This document shows positions 19,984 through 28,485 of a stretch of 51,494 nt of DNA, one piece after another. The stretch lies in NCBI GenBank assembly GCA_009782875.1, contig WRIE01000016.1, forward strand, positions 1 to 51,494, in the 5' to 3' direction. The position numbers were made by a program, and so were the translations under genes. The notes under the pieces were generated by a model. It worked only from the letters and a program-made list of their open reading frames with translations, was not told the DNA's origin and searched no databases. Numbering within the stretch: position 1 is the stretch's first letter; each line of letters begins with the position of its first letter. This stretch comes from Eubacteriaceae bacterium (GTDB taxonomy: Bacteria; Bacillota; Clostridia; Eubacteriales; Anaerofustaceae).

Positions 19984-20288
19984 TTTTTTACCGCCTTGCT
20001 GCTACATTGTTGCAACCATTTTTATAATTGCAACCAGTCTCTACCAGTATAGTTGATTTTGCAAATTTTTCCACTATGACTTGTTTAAAACATTCTTTCT
20101 GCCAAAATGTAACTCATAAGCGGCTTTGGAATGTTCACGTATGTTAGACAAGCAAGTAATACTCTTAAAAATATTATAGTGATTGAAATCAAAAAGTCTA
20201 GGCGTTCTCTCGCATATTATTATGCTCATTCTTTATATTTCTTATATTTCTATCCATCTAATGCGGTTTTATGATTGCTTGGCATCTA

Positions 20289-20318
20289 TTGACAACAATA
20301 TAATAGTACTGATATTAT
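20289..20318 (+). promoter_or_regulatory. Promoter of the flavodoxin-like gene
   Basis: TTGACA (20289-20294) and TATTAT (20313-20318) are 18 bp apart, 55 bp before the ATG at 20373. The wider 19984-20372 spacer also has the direct repeat TTGCAACCA at 20010-20018 and 20028-20036, close to the start of the divergent gene, and no coding sequence. Confidence 0.7.
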
Positions 20319-20372
20319 CTTGTGAGTCATTAATTACCAATAAGAGAACTTTAGAAAGCCGAGGTTTAACAA

Positions 20373-20909
20373 ATGGCAAACAATATTCTTGTCGTTTACA
20401 AGTCAAAATACGGATCAACGAAGAAGTATGCAGAGTGGATCTCCCAAGAGCTGGAGGCAGACCTGGTTGAAGCAAAAACGGCAACTCCTGGAATGCTTAA
20501 GAAGTATGACATTGTTATTTATGGCGGAGGGCTTTATGCTGGAGGAATTTCTGGAGTGAAACTGGTCACAAAAAACCCATGCCAAAACCTTATTATTTTT
20601 ACAGTCGGCTTAGGCGATCCCAAAACATCAGATTACAGCGAAATCCTTAAATTGAATTTCACACCTGAATTTCAGGAAAATTTGAAGCTATTTCATCTAA
20701 GAGGAGACATCGACTATAGCAAACTCAGCTTGCTACACAAAATGATGATGGCTGTAATGAGACGATCTATTGCAAGAAAGCCTGAAGAAGAACGGGATAT
20801 GGACGATACACTATTCTTGGAGACCTACGGGTCAAAAATCAATTTCGCCTCCAAGGAGTACATACAAGAGCTGGTTTCGTACGTTCGAGAATCAATGGCA
20901 ATAGAATAA
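20373..20909 (+). CDS. Flavodoxin-domain protein (HemG/Flavodoxin_5-like)
   Basis: The protein has 178 residues. The FMN phosphate loop is YKSKYGSTKKYAEWI near the N terminus, followed by YDIVIYGGGLYAGGI (flavin ring loop) and the alternating beta/alpha pattern of flavodoxins. The resemblance is to menaquinone-type protoporphyrinogen oxidase HemG and related flavodoxin domain proteins, which in anaerobes lacking haem synthesis have unknown redox partners. There is GAGG 8 nt before the ATG. It is monocistronic, with its own promoter. Confidence 0.85.
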   Translation: MANNILVVYKSKYGSTKKYAEWISQELEADLVEAKTATPGMLKKYDIVIYGGGLYAGGISGVKLVTKNPCQNLIIFTVGLGDPKTSDYSEILKLNFTPEFQENLKLFHLRGDIDYSKLSLLHKMMMAVMRRSIARKPEEERDMDDTLFLETYGSKINFASKEYIQELVSYVRESMAIE

Positions 20910-21016
20910 TTGCACATATTATCATCTAAAAAGAGTAAATTCCCAAAATAAGTTCCACAGTGGAAGAGCCTGTGGCGTTTAGTCTGGGAGGGCAAATGCT
21001 GTAGAATTTAGTCTGG

Positions 21017-22092
21017 AAGTTGGGAAATTTCCTTTTTGAAAGGAAATACAACTATGCCAGACAAAAAACAAACATAAGCACATGGGCCAGCGAGGAAAGG
21101 CGAGAGATATATGAATGCCTTGACAAAGGGATGGCTTTCAAGGCGATAGCAAAACGGATCGGCAAAGACCAAACCACCCTCTCGAAAGAAGTGGAGAAAC
21201 ACATGTCCATCCAACCATAGCCGATGAGCCGCCAGCCGTGGAAAGGCAATGCCATAATGGAACCCAATGAAACCCGTTTTCAAAGCCGTCAGCCTCCAGG
21301 CGCCTGCAGGGGGCGCCTGCCAGCCAGCAAGCTGGATTTCCCAAGAGTAGTCAAATTCAAGTCGCACAAATCGCATAAGGGGGACACTGTCCCAAAAGCC
21401 GCCAAGATTGGCAGGGAATACGCCGATTTCCTCAACTTGGCTGAAGAAGGGCGGCATAAAGCCATGGGTCGAGATGGGCACTGTCATTGGCTGTGCTGGC
21501 GGAAAAGCGATCATGACATTTGACTTCACTTGTTGCGATTCCATGTCCGGGCTGCTTTTGGACAACAATACACCCGCAGAGGCCGCCTCCAAAACCAGCT
21601 CCCTAAAAAGGCCATGGCCTCGGCAGCCATACGCTTCGGGGATGCCATCCCGCTGCTTTTGACCGGCAACGGGGCGAGTCCTCAAATATGGCTGCGTTTG
21701 AAAAAGGCGCCGATGGCTAGCCGGAGGCCAAGATTTTTTTTTGCGGCCCTCACCGCCCTAGCCAGAATCCCAGGGTAGAGAAGAACTATGCGCTTTTCCG
21801 CGACATCGTCCCAAAAGGGGAAAGCTTTGGCAGGTTTTCGCAAGAAACTGCCAATTTGGTGTTCTCCCATGTCAACAGCGTGAAACGCAAAATCTTGAAT
21901 GGCAAAACGCCATACGGGCTCTTCTCTTTCACTTATGGAGACAAGCTGGCGGCTGTGTTGGGCGTGCTGCCCATCCCAGCCGCCGATGCCGCCCAGCCGC
22001 CATTGTTGTTGAATAACAAGGCGAAATAGAAACATTATCCTTAATAATTATACTTTCTAGGCGCTAATTTACTAACGGAAATTTCCCAACTT
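21017..22092 (+). mobile_element. Degenerate IS30-family element
   Basis: The 16-bp ends AAGTTGGGAAATTTCC (21017-21032) and its inverse (22077-22092) bound about 1.08 kb. Between them one IS30 transposase is readable across several frameshifts: an N-terminal helix-turn-helix (ERREIYECLDKGMAFKAIAKRIGKDQTTLSKEV), a DDE region (DTVIGCAGGKAIMTFDFTCCDSMSGLLLDNNTPAEAA, then AIPLLLTGNG with damage at the second Asp), and a C-terminal EKNYALFRDIVPKGESFGRFSQETANLVFSHVNSVKRKILNGKTPYGLFSF-like part. At least four frameshifts and an early stop make it inactive. TTTAGTCTGG occurs twice next to the left end. Confidence 0.8.
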
Positions 22093-22749
22093 AAATTCGA
22101 AACCAGTGTAGTTTAACCTGAAAAACGATTTTTCCAGGTTTGTTTGCCATGCACTTCCACTGGCGCCTCGGCATCCAGAACCTGCTTGTTTAGCCTATAT
22201 TATCTTGCTGCCTTATTTTCCATAGTAAATGCTCGTCATTATTACGCCCTTTCCCAGAGTAACGTCCAAACGGCCATAACTCTGGAACTTACTTTGGGAA
22301 TTTACGATCATCTAAAAGAGCTTGAGAATGATCACTTAAAACCTTCATGCCCTGCAAAGCGCGTTCGCTTGGCAGCAAAAACCAGTTATAATGAATAGGA
22401 GTTGCCTGCCATTAAATTTTTGCAAGAGCGTCCATTTCATATTAGACCTGGAATCAGCAACTTATTAGGTTCCCCCAGACGCAAGCATTTAGCAAGCTAT
22501 TTGAGATAAGTCAGCACTGCAAAGCAAACCTGATGAATGGCTCTAGCTTCTCAGCAAAAATGGAAATGGGGCAGTGGAATGAATTAGAACCCTTTGCCCT
22601 GGAAGAGCCTTTAGAACCAACGAAGCATAAAAGGATTTGTAGCGGATAGCCTGCGCAATGAAAGCAAAGACTGCGCCTAAAGATGACACAGCAACTGGAT
22701 GTACTGGTTTAAGAGACAAACTCAGCTTACCTCTAAAGCAGCTTAACCG
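22093..22749. other. Non-coding stretch between IS30 relic and trmD terminator
   Basis: No recognisable gene. Short frames (for example 22144-22398 plus, 22543-22800 minus) lack ribosome sites and family motifs, and the second one runs through a terminator. This looks like decayed DNA. Confidence 0.4.
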
Positions 22750-22798
22750 AAAAAAAAGGACAGTGCGCAACACTGCAATTTGCAGAAGCGCGCTGTCC
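22750..22798 (-). terminator. Terminator of the rimM-trmD operon
   Basis: On the minus strand GGACAGCGCGC pairs with GCGCACTGTCC (one mismatch), with an inner CTGCAA/TTGCAG pair in the loop, followed by TTTTTTTT. It lies 146 bp past the trmD stop and ends the operon where rplS would normally continue. Confidence 0.85.
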
Positions 22799-22944
22799 AA
22801 AAGGCAACTGGGAATTTTGGGAATAATGATAGAATTTTAATTGAATACCACCAGTTATACAAATAGCGTGCTAGGTGCTGTGGGGAAACAATCTACGCGA
22901 TTTATGGACGGCCTACCCAAGCCCGGTTTAGATGAGAGAGCTTA

Positions 22945-23634
22945 TCAATCATCTACGCTGGTTCTTCCAACCAAGTCAGGGCGATATTTAATAGTTGCCA
23001 GCTCGCTTCGCTCCCTCTTGTACTCCTCTATCAACTTGTGGTTGCCAGACAACAGCACATCAGGAACTGTCAACCCTCTAAAATCATAAGGGCGGGTGTA
23101 TTGCTCATATTCTACAAGGCTATTCTCAAAGGTCTCTTCTCCAGCGCTTTTTTCGTTCCCCAGAACCCCGTCGACATACCTCGAGACAGCATCTACAAAC
23201 ACCATGGCAGCGAGATGGCCGCCGGTTAAAATATAGTCCCCAATCGAGATCTCGTCACAGCCTAATAGTGAAATAGCCCGCTCGTCAATGCCCTCAAAAT
23301 GCCCGCACAGCAAAATCAGCTCATCTGCTTTTGAATACTCTTTAGCAACAGAGCTCGAAAAAACCCTTCCTCTTGGAGTAAAGAAAACGACCGGGATATC
23401 CCTGCCGTTTTTTATGGCTTCAACACTGTCGCACACAGGCTGGGCGCACATCACCATTCCTGCGCCCCCGCCATATGGGTAGTCGTCAACCCGCCTATGC
23501 TTGTCTATTGTGTAATCCCTAATGTCAATTGAATTGATTGCGATCGCTCCAGATTGAACTCCTTTGCCTATAACGCCGCAATCGGCAAAGGAGTTAATAA
23601 TATCTTTATAGATTGATAGTATGTTGAATATCAT
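22945..23634 (-). CDS. trmD: tRNA (guanine-N1)-methyltransferase
   Basis: It methylates G37 of tRNAs from S-adenosylmethionine, preventing +1 frameshifts. It is 229 residues, the normal length. The N-terminal YGGGAGMVM loop (54-62), the knotted SAM site LLCGHFEGIDER (108-119) and SIGDYILTGG (130-139), and YTRPYDFRGLTVPDVLLSGNH are clear. The usual Glu of TGGE is His140 here, and the catalytic-region Asp (DSF) reads EETF, a conservative change also plausible in Clostridia. It follows rimM by 9 bp; rplS, its usual next neighbour, is 6.8 kb away. Confidence 0.95.
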   Translation of the reverse strand: MIFNILSIYKDIINSFADCGVIGKGVQSGAIAINSIDIRDYTIDKHRRVDDYPYGGGAGMVMCAQPVCDSVEAIKNGRDIPVVFFTPRGRVFSSSVAKEYSKADELILLCGHFEGIDERAISLLGCDEISIGDYILTGGHLAAMVFVDAVSRYVDGVLGNEKSAGEETFENSLVEYEQYTRPYDFRGLTVPDVLLSGNHKLIEEYKRERSELATIKYRPDLVGRTSVDD

Positions 23635-23643
23635 AGTTAGCCG

Positions 23644-24132
23644 TTAATAAAAAAGCTTGTCCAAATCAGCTTTTATATACCCATCCTTAATGTTTACCTC
23701 GCTGACATCCCTATTCAAGAAAGGCAACATAGCCTGCTTGCCATCAATTTCGATTATAAGAATGTCTACGGCCCCTGTTTGCATGACATCAACCAAGATA
23801 CCAGTTCTTCCGCCAGTGCCTCTGACTTCCAAACCTTTCATGTCCTCTATGAAGTACTCTCCTTCATTCAGCTCTACAGCATCTTCCCGGAGCACTTCAA
23901 TATATTTGCCTTTCATCAACTCGGCTTGGGTCCTGGTAGTAATTTGGTTTGTTGTCAGCAGTGCTTGTCCTTTATGGATCCGCACATTTTGAATAGAATA
24001 CTCAACTCCTTCGCAAATAAAGTACCCCATTTTAAAGAACCTGTCTACATCATCTGTCAATGGCGCAACCGACAATTCCCCTTTTAGGCCATGGGGCCTT
24101 GACAGCCTGCCAACCACTATTGTCTCTTTCAT
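23644..24132 (-). CDS. rimM: 16S rRNA processing protein RimM
   Basis: This 30S maturation factor binds S19 and aids processing of the 16S 3' domain. It is 162 residues: a RimM N-terminal barrel (VVGRLSRPHGLKGELSVAP) and a C-terminal PRC barrel (YFIEDMKGLEV, GILVDVMQTGAVDILIIE, MLPFLNRDVSEVNI). It is the first gene of the pair with trmD. rpsP and the KH protein gene that normally precede it are missing, and the start codon has only a poor ribosome site, a further sign of a rearranged operon. Confidence 0.95.
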   Translation of the reverse strand: MKETIVVGRLSRPHGLKGELSVAPLTDDVDRFFKMGYFICEGVEYSIQNVRIHKGQALLTTNQITTRTQAELMKGKYIEVLREDAVELNEGEYFIEDMKGLEVRGTGGRTGILVDVMQTGAVDILIIEIDGKQAMLPFLNRDVSEVNIKDGYIKADLDKLFY

Positions 24133-24338
24133 TCAATCTAGGCGCAAATACCCCGCCACTAGCAAACGGCACTAGGCAGAGCGCGCATCTCCTTTTGTTG
24201 TGGAATTTTATGGGATAGAACCGCGCTGACCGCTGGCCCAAGACACATCCTTGTCCCGATATATACCTAATACAAAGCGATTCTAGCAGCAAACCCTAGA
24301 AAACCCAAGCATACATTAAACTGGGGCGTCCAGAAAGC

Positions 24339-25670
24339 TTACTTTTCATCCACCATCATTGTACCCACTGAGAATCCTTGATGGGACGCTGATATAATCG
24401 CGTTTGCCCCTTGCCTGACAAAAGCTCCCGCATATTTTCCGCATAGCATGTAAATACCAACCATGTTTCCATAGAACCCTTCAACAAGTTTTCCTTCCTT
24501 GTTAAAGTAGCAATTCTTGGTCTTATATGGCTCAATATACTCCTGCAGCAAGTAGTCGTTTACTATGCCGTTTTCGACAGCTTCACGCCACTCCTCATTG
24601 CTGCAAGCTATTCCAATGCTCACTTCTTTTGAAGCATATAGATCTGATGGCTTGATAACCCAAAGCTCCCTATTGAGCAAGACTTCATTGTAGTCATAGT
24701 TAGAGGCCCTTAGCCTTGTAGTGAATGGAAAGTGCTCAGCGATATATGCCCTTTCTTCTGCTGTAAACAGAGCCTCAGCTTCTTTGCTTTGAAGCACTGA
24801 GAACACTTCTTTTACATGGGCAAGCTGGGTTCTTGGATGGCCGATGCAACATATTTTTCCTGATAATACTGCTTCAATAAATGTTGTAGCTTGCTCTTGC
24901 TTTTCGATGATTTCGCCAGTGACTGCCCTTCTGTAAACAAGGTCGATCTGTTTGCCGTCAAACCACAAGTTTTCCCCATCAAAATCAAGGTTTCTGATGT
25001 CTGCGATAACCGCTTCATATCCACGCCTTTCAAAATTAAGCTGAAATTGGTAAAACTCGTTTCTAACTCCACTTTCCATGAAGTCTACAATAGCGATACA
25101 TGGGTTTTCTTTTTTATATTTGTATGTTGAGTAAGCTTCCTCTATCGCGTCAATTATTATGTCATACAAATTATATCGGTAAACCTTGTGGATTGACGAG
25201 AAGACCTCCATTGCTTTGCTTTCCATAAGATAGTCTGCTATAGCCATCTCTTCTGCCATTCCGCTTGTCCCATCTGTGTTGAACTCGCAGTATTTATAGT
25301 TGCCATTGATCTCGTCATAAAAAATATCTATACGGGATATCGGTATGAACACATCATAATTGCACTCCGAGAGGATCAATTCCTCCTCTAGTTTTGTGAA
25401 TTGGTATACTTTGCGAAATTCAGGATTTTCAAAATACTCTTTCGAAACCTTCCCCAAAATATTGTCCATCATTGCACAAGCAGCCTGAAAATCTTGTTTA
25501 TTATTTTCATTGAAGAGTTTTGGTGCAAACATAAAATCAACTGGGATAAAGCCAAACTCGTCAGCTTCATCTTTCAGGTATTTTTCCAGCCTGCTTGAAT
25601 CTTTCTGAGATTGGTCCAAGTGCTTTTTTACAATTTCTATATACTCATCATTCAGTTGTTTCGTATTCAT
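24339..25670 (-). CDS. ATP-grasp ligase of the glutathionylspermidine synthase type
   Basis: The protein has 443 residues. The central EFNTDGTSGMAEEMAIADYL, the HPRTQLAHVKEVFSVL region and the C-terminal WVIKPSDLYASKEVSIGI ... YLLQEYIEPYKT match the ATP-grasp fold of the glutathionylspermidine synthase-like group, which forms amide bonds through an acyl phosphate. It starts in an ATGA overlap with the upstream glutamate-cysteine ligase gene, with AAGGAG before it, so the two are translationally coupled. By context it probably adds the next residue to gamma-glutamylcysteine, in the place of GshB, but its true acceptor (glycine or another amine) is not known. There is no amidase domain as in E. 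coli GspSA. Confidence 0.8.
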   Translation of the reverse strand: MNTKQLNDEYIEIVKKHLDQSQKDSSRLEKYLKDEADEFGFIPVDFMFAPKLFNENNKQDFQAACAMMDNILGKVSKEYFENPEFRKVYQFTKLEEELILSECNYDVFIPISRIDIFYDEINGNYKYCEFNTDGTSGMAEEMAIADYLMESKAMEVFSSIHKVYRYNLYDIIIDAIEEAYSTYKYKKENPCIAIVDFMESGVRNEFYQFQLNFERRGYEAVIADIRNLDFDGENLWFDGKQIDLVYRRAVTGEIIEKQEQATTFIEAVLSGKICCIGHPRTQLAHVKEVFSVLQSKEAEALFTAEERAYIAEHFPFTTRLRASNYDYNEVLLNRELWVIKPSDLYASKEVSIGIACSNEEWREAVENGIVNDYLLQEYIEPYKTKNCYFNKEGKLVEGFYGNMVGIYMLCGKYAGAFVRQGANAIISASHQGFSVGTMMVDEK

Positions 25671-26923
25671 ATTAATCTCCTTTTAGCAGCGACTTGCGCA
25701 AAAAGGGTTCTCGAATTCTCTGACTTGTCTCTAAGCCTTTGGTACATTGGCAGAATCAATTCCCGCTCTTGGTCTAAATGTTCATATGCGCCATCGATCA
25801 AGTCTTTGATAAGCTCAGAGGCGTCTACTCGATATATTTTAGATGAGCCTCCATATTCTTTGAGCTCAAACCTTGCTTTTCTTTCATCCTCTTCACCGAA
25901 TGCAGAGAAAAACCTGTATACCCTTTCAAAAAAACTGGTATAAAAAATCCCCTTCATCAAAGCGCAAAGAGCAATGCTTTCAGCAAAATCCATTGCATCA
26001 GAACTTCGTAACTCTAGATATTTCTTTGCCCTAACATCAGGAAAAAACATTGTTAGCGCCCAATCAATTTCTTCTTGACTCATTTCTTTTGTCTTGTAAA
26101 TCTCGTTAAGCGTTTTTTCTCCAGTACCTACAGTATTGTTTCCTTGAATTATTGTTATCGGCTTTCTATCATATACATACTTGGCATAATCCCTATATCC
26201 AAACGACCCGCTTAAGGATCCTGGTATTATGCCGCATCTTTCCGGATCTGTATCTTCCCATATTAACATGCGCAGCATGTTGGGGGCCGTCTCGCCTTCG
26301 AAGCGTTCCACATTGCTTGTCAAGAAAAAAATTAATGCAGAGAGGTGTCCAGCTACTTTCAGCTTTCTGGAAAAATCCTCTTCATCAAAGTAGTCTATAG
26401 CAACTTGCAGCGAGCATGTGCCTTTCATCATGTTGTGCCCATGGTTTCCGGTTTTGCTAAAATGTTCATACATATATGAGTAGCGTTCTTTTGGGATTGT
26501 CTTTATCTCGTCTATCCTCGAAACTGGGTGGTATCCAATTGAAACCAATTCTTGGCTAGATTTTTGCAGCACTTTGTTTGCTTGCGTTAGAAAAGTGCCG
26601 TATTCATTACTGATTTCCTCTAAAGTGCTCATTGGAACCAAGCTGCATTCAATTTGTCCTGCTGGCTCTGTAGTGATATAGGATCTCTCTCTTTTTAACC
26701 CCATCACTTTTCCATCTACATAAGTCGGCTCAGGATAGAATTCCATCAACATATCAAGGACTTTCGAATTTCCATTATCATCAAAATGGTCGATTGTTTT
26801 TCTAGTTTCTTTATCTACAACAAGATGTTCAGCTTCAATTCCAAGTTTCGCGTCCTGTACTTTTTTTTCCCCAGACCGGATATAGTCTGCAATCAACTCT
26901 AGATTTTTGTCTGTGCAATCCAT
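25667..26923 (-). CDS. Glutamate-cysteine ligase (GCS2 type)
   Basis: It makes gamma-glutamylcysteine from glutamate, cysteine and ATP. It is 418 residues, of the GCS2 (plant/alpha-proteobacterial/EgtA-like) family rather than the E. coli GshA class. Visible features are GIEAEHL (28-34) for metal and glutamate binding, TTEPAGQIECSLVPM, HNMMKGTCSLQVAIDYFDEEDF, and a C-terminal EDTDPERCG... and YLELRSSDAMD region. It is the first gene of a two-gene operon with the ATP-grasp ligase. Upstream is an inverted repeat (26960-26999). Glutathione synthesis is patchy in Clostridia, so this may be an acquired or retained thiol-defence module. Confidence 0.88.
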   Translation of the reverse strand: MDCTDKNLELIADYIRSGEKKVQDAKLGIEAEHLVVDKETRKTIDHFDDNGNSKVLDMLMEFYPEPTYVDGKVMGLKRERSYITTEPAGQIECSLVPMSTLEEISNEYGTFLTQANKVLQKSSQELVSIGYHPVSRIDEIKTIPKERYSYMYEHFSKTGNHGHNMMKGTCSLQVAIDYFDEEDFSRKLKVAGHLSALIFFLTSNVERFEGETAPNMLRMLIWEDTDPERCGIIPGSLSGSFGYRDYAKYVYDRKPITIIQGNNTVGTGEKTLNEIYKTKEMSQEEIDWALTMFFPDVRAKKYLELRSSDAMDFAESIALCALMKGIFYTSFFERVYRFFSAFGEEDERKARFELKEYGGSSKIYRVDASELIKDLIDGAYEHLDQERELILPMYQRLRDKSENSRTLFAQVAAKRRLI

Positions 26924-26959
26924 ACTATCTGCTTTCTTTTTTATTTTTTATATTTATAG

Positions 26960-26999
26960 TTGGTATAGCTATAGGTAAACAAAACAATAGCAATACCAA
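26960..26999 (-). promoter_or_regulatory. 13-bp inverted repeat before the thiol ligase operon
   Basis: TTGGTATAGCTAT (26960-26972) and ATAGCAATACCAA (26987-26999) are complementary at 12 of 13 positions around a 14-nt loop. There is no T-run on either strand, so it is not a terminator. It sits 37-76 bp before the ligase start, where an operator or leader RNA structure would act. Confidence 0.45.
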
Positions 27000-27068
27000 C
27001 CTTTAATAGTTAAATATACTTTTTGACTGTCTGATTTATCACCTGGTTATATACAATCACAATATGAT

Positions 27069-27548
27069 TTATTCAATTGGGTTGTTTAGCCGTGAACCGT
27101 AAGAATACGAGAGGATGCTGACGAAGATCAGCAAAGTGACATTAATTAAATAAATGATGTACCCATTTCCGCTTGATATACGAGACAGTAATATTAATGG
27201 CCTATGCCAGAAGTTGATTGCTGCACCTAAAATTGAGTATAAGCTCCAACCTGAAACACTTTGGGCATAGCGGTCTAATAGTAAAGCTGCGAAAATCAAA
27301 AACAAGATAGGGCTAGTTGCGATAATTCCGAAAATAACCCCTCCTTCAACATTGTTTTCGTTCTTTGCAATTACACTTGATGTGCTTACGGCAAACCAAA
27401 CCTCGATGTTTATTATTAGTAGCACAACTTGAATATATACATTTGCATATATTCCAAGTTTTCTAAATAAATATGCAACAAAACTCAAGAAAATCTGAAG
27501 CATATTAGCAATTATTGAATATTTTAAATCAATGCTGCGCAAATTCAT
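27069..27548 (-). CDS. Small membrane protein, four predicted segments
   Basis: The protein has 159 residues and no recognised family. Four hydrophobic stretches are seen at about 12-28, 38-58, 70-90 and 128-148, with short loops. It follows parB by 16 bp and so is probably the third gene of the parA-parB operon; a small membrane protein after spo0J occurs in several Firmicutes, but I see no match to the common DUF4446. The role is unknown. Confidence 0.75.
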   Translation of the reverse strand: MNLRSIDLKYSIIANMLQIFLSFVAYLFRKLGIYANVYIQVVLLIINIEVWFAVSTSSVIAKNENNVEGGVIFGIIATSPILFLIFAALLLDRYAQSVSGWSLYSILGAAINFWHRPLILLSRISSGNGYIIYLINVTLLIFVSILSYSYGSRLNNPIE

Positions 27549-27564
27549 AAGCCCTCTGCCTTCC

Positions 27565-28476
27565 TTACAAAAAGCTCAAGCTTTCATTGCCTTTTGGTTC
27601 AATCAAAAGCTCCATTATCCTTTCAAAATCGTCAACACAATAATACTCCAGCTCGATCTTGCCTGTATCTTTTTTACGGCTTTCTTTGATAGCTACCTTT
27701 GTGGCGAACCTTGCAGAGAGTTTTTCTTCAAGTTCCATAAAGTGGGGCTCTTTTACCTTTTCGATAGTGGCTGGCTTGTCTATGCTGATATTTTCTGTGT
27801 AGGTCTTGGACAGCTTTTCTGCATCTCTAACTGTTAATTCATTATCAACAATGTATTGGGCAAAAGATTCCCTTAGGTAATGGTTTTCGAGCGCCAAGAC
27901 TGCCCGAGCGTGGCCAGCGCTTATCAACTTGGATGCCAACATATTTTGGATTAAATCAGATAGCTGCAACAGTCTCAAGGAATTTGCCACTGCTGCCCGG
28001 CTTTTGCCAACCGTAGTTGAAATTTCTTCTTGGCTCATGTTAAATGAATCCCGAAGCTCTCTGTATCCATAGGCTTCCTCGATGTCATTCAAGTCTTCTC
28101 TTTGAATGTTCTCTACCAAAGCGATTTGTGTCATCTCGCTCTCAGTAAACTTTCTAACAATAGAAGGCACCTCGTCAAGACCGGCAATAATCGCTGCCCG
28201 AAATCTGCGTTCTCCTGCAACTATCTTATAATAGTCTCCAGTTTCGCTGAGGATTAGTGGTTGAATTACTCCATGTGTTTTAATAGAGTCAGCAAGCTCA
28301 AGAATTTTCTCTTCATCGAAATCTTTCCTAGGCTGTTTTTCATTAGGGATGATTTTTTCTATTTTTACATTAATAATCGATATGTCACTTGAAGTGTTAA
28401 TGTTGCTTGTTTCACCATAACCGGATATTAATGCTTCGAGGCCTCTACCCAAACCTTTTGGTTGTTTCATCGCCAT
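27565..28476 (-). CDS. parB: Chromosome-partitioning protein ParB (Spo0J)
   Basis: This CTP-dependent sliding clamp loads at parS and recruits SMC for chromosome segregation. It is 303 residues: N-terminal LGRGLEALI (ParA-stimulating peptide), CTPase fold with QPRKDF (48-53), GERRFRA (88-94) and ENIQRED (122-128), helix-turn-helix at about 147-167 (SQEEISTTVGKSRAAVANSLRLL) that reads parS, and a C-terminal dimer domain. Its ribosome site GAGGTGG overlaps the parA stop. Two exact parS sites lie just upstream of the operon, as expected. Confidence 0.96.
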   Translation of the reverse strand: MAMKQPKGLGRGLEALISGYGETSNINTSSDISIINVKIEKIIPNEKQPRKDFDEEKILELADSIKTHGVIQPLILSETGDYYKIVAGERRFRAAIIAGLDEVPSIVRKFTESEMTQIALVENIQREDLNDIEEAYGYRELRDSFNMSQEEISTTVGKSRAAVANSLRLLQLSDLIQNMLASKLISAGHARAVLALENHYLRESFAQYIVDNELTVRDAEKLSKTYTENISIDKPATIEKVKEPHFMELEEKLSARFATKVAIKESRKKDTGKIELEYYCVDDFERIMELLIEPKGNESLSFL

Positions 28477-28485
28477 CGCCCCACC

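Noticed and set aside
24133-24338. Nine-codon minus-strand mini-frame upstream of rimM (ATG after AAAGGAG near 24198)
   Set aside because: The ribosome site directly abuts the ATG, which is too close for good initiation, and there is no attenuator structure after it.
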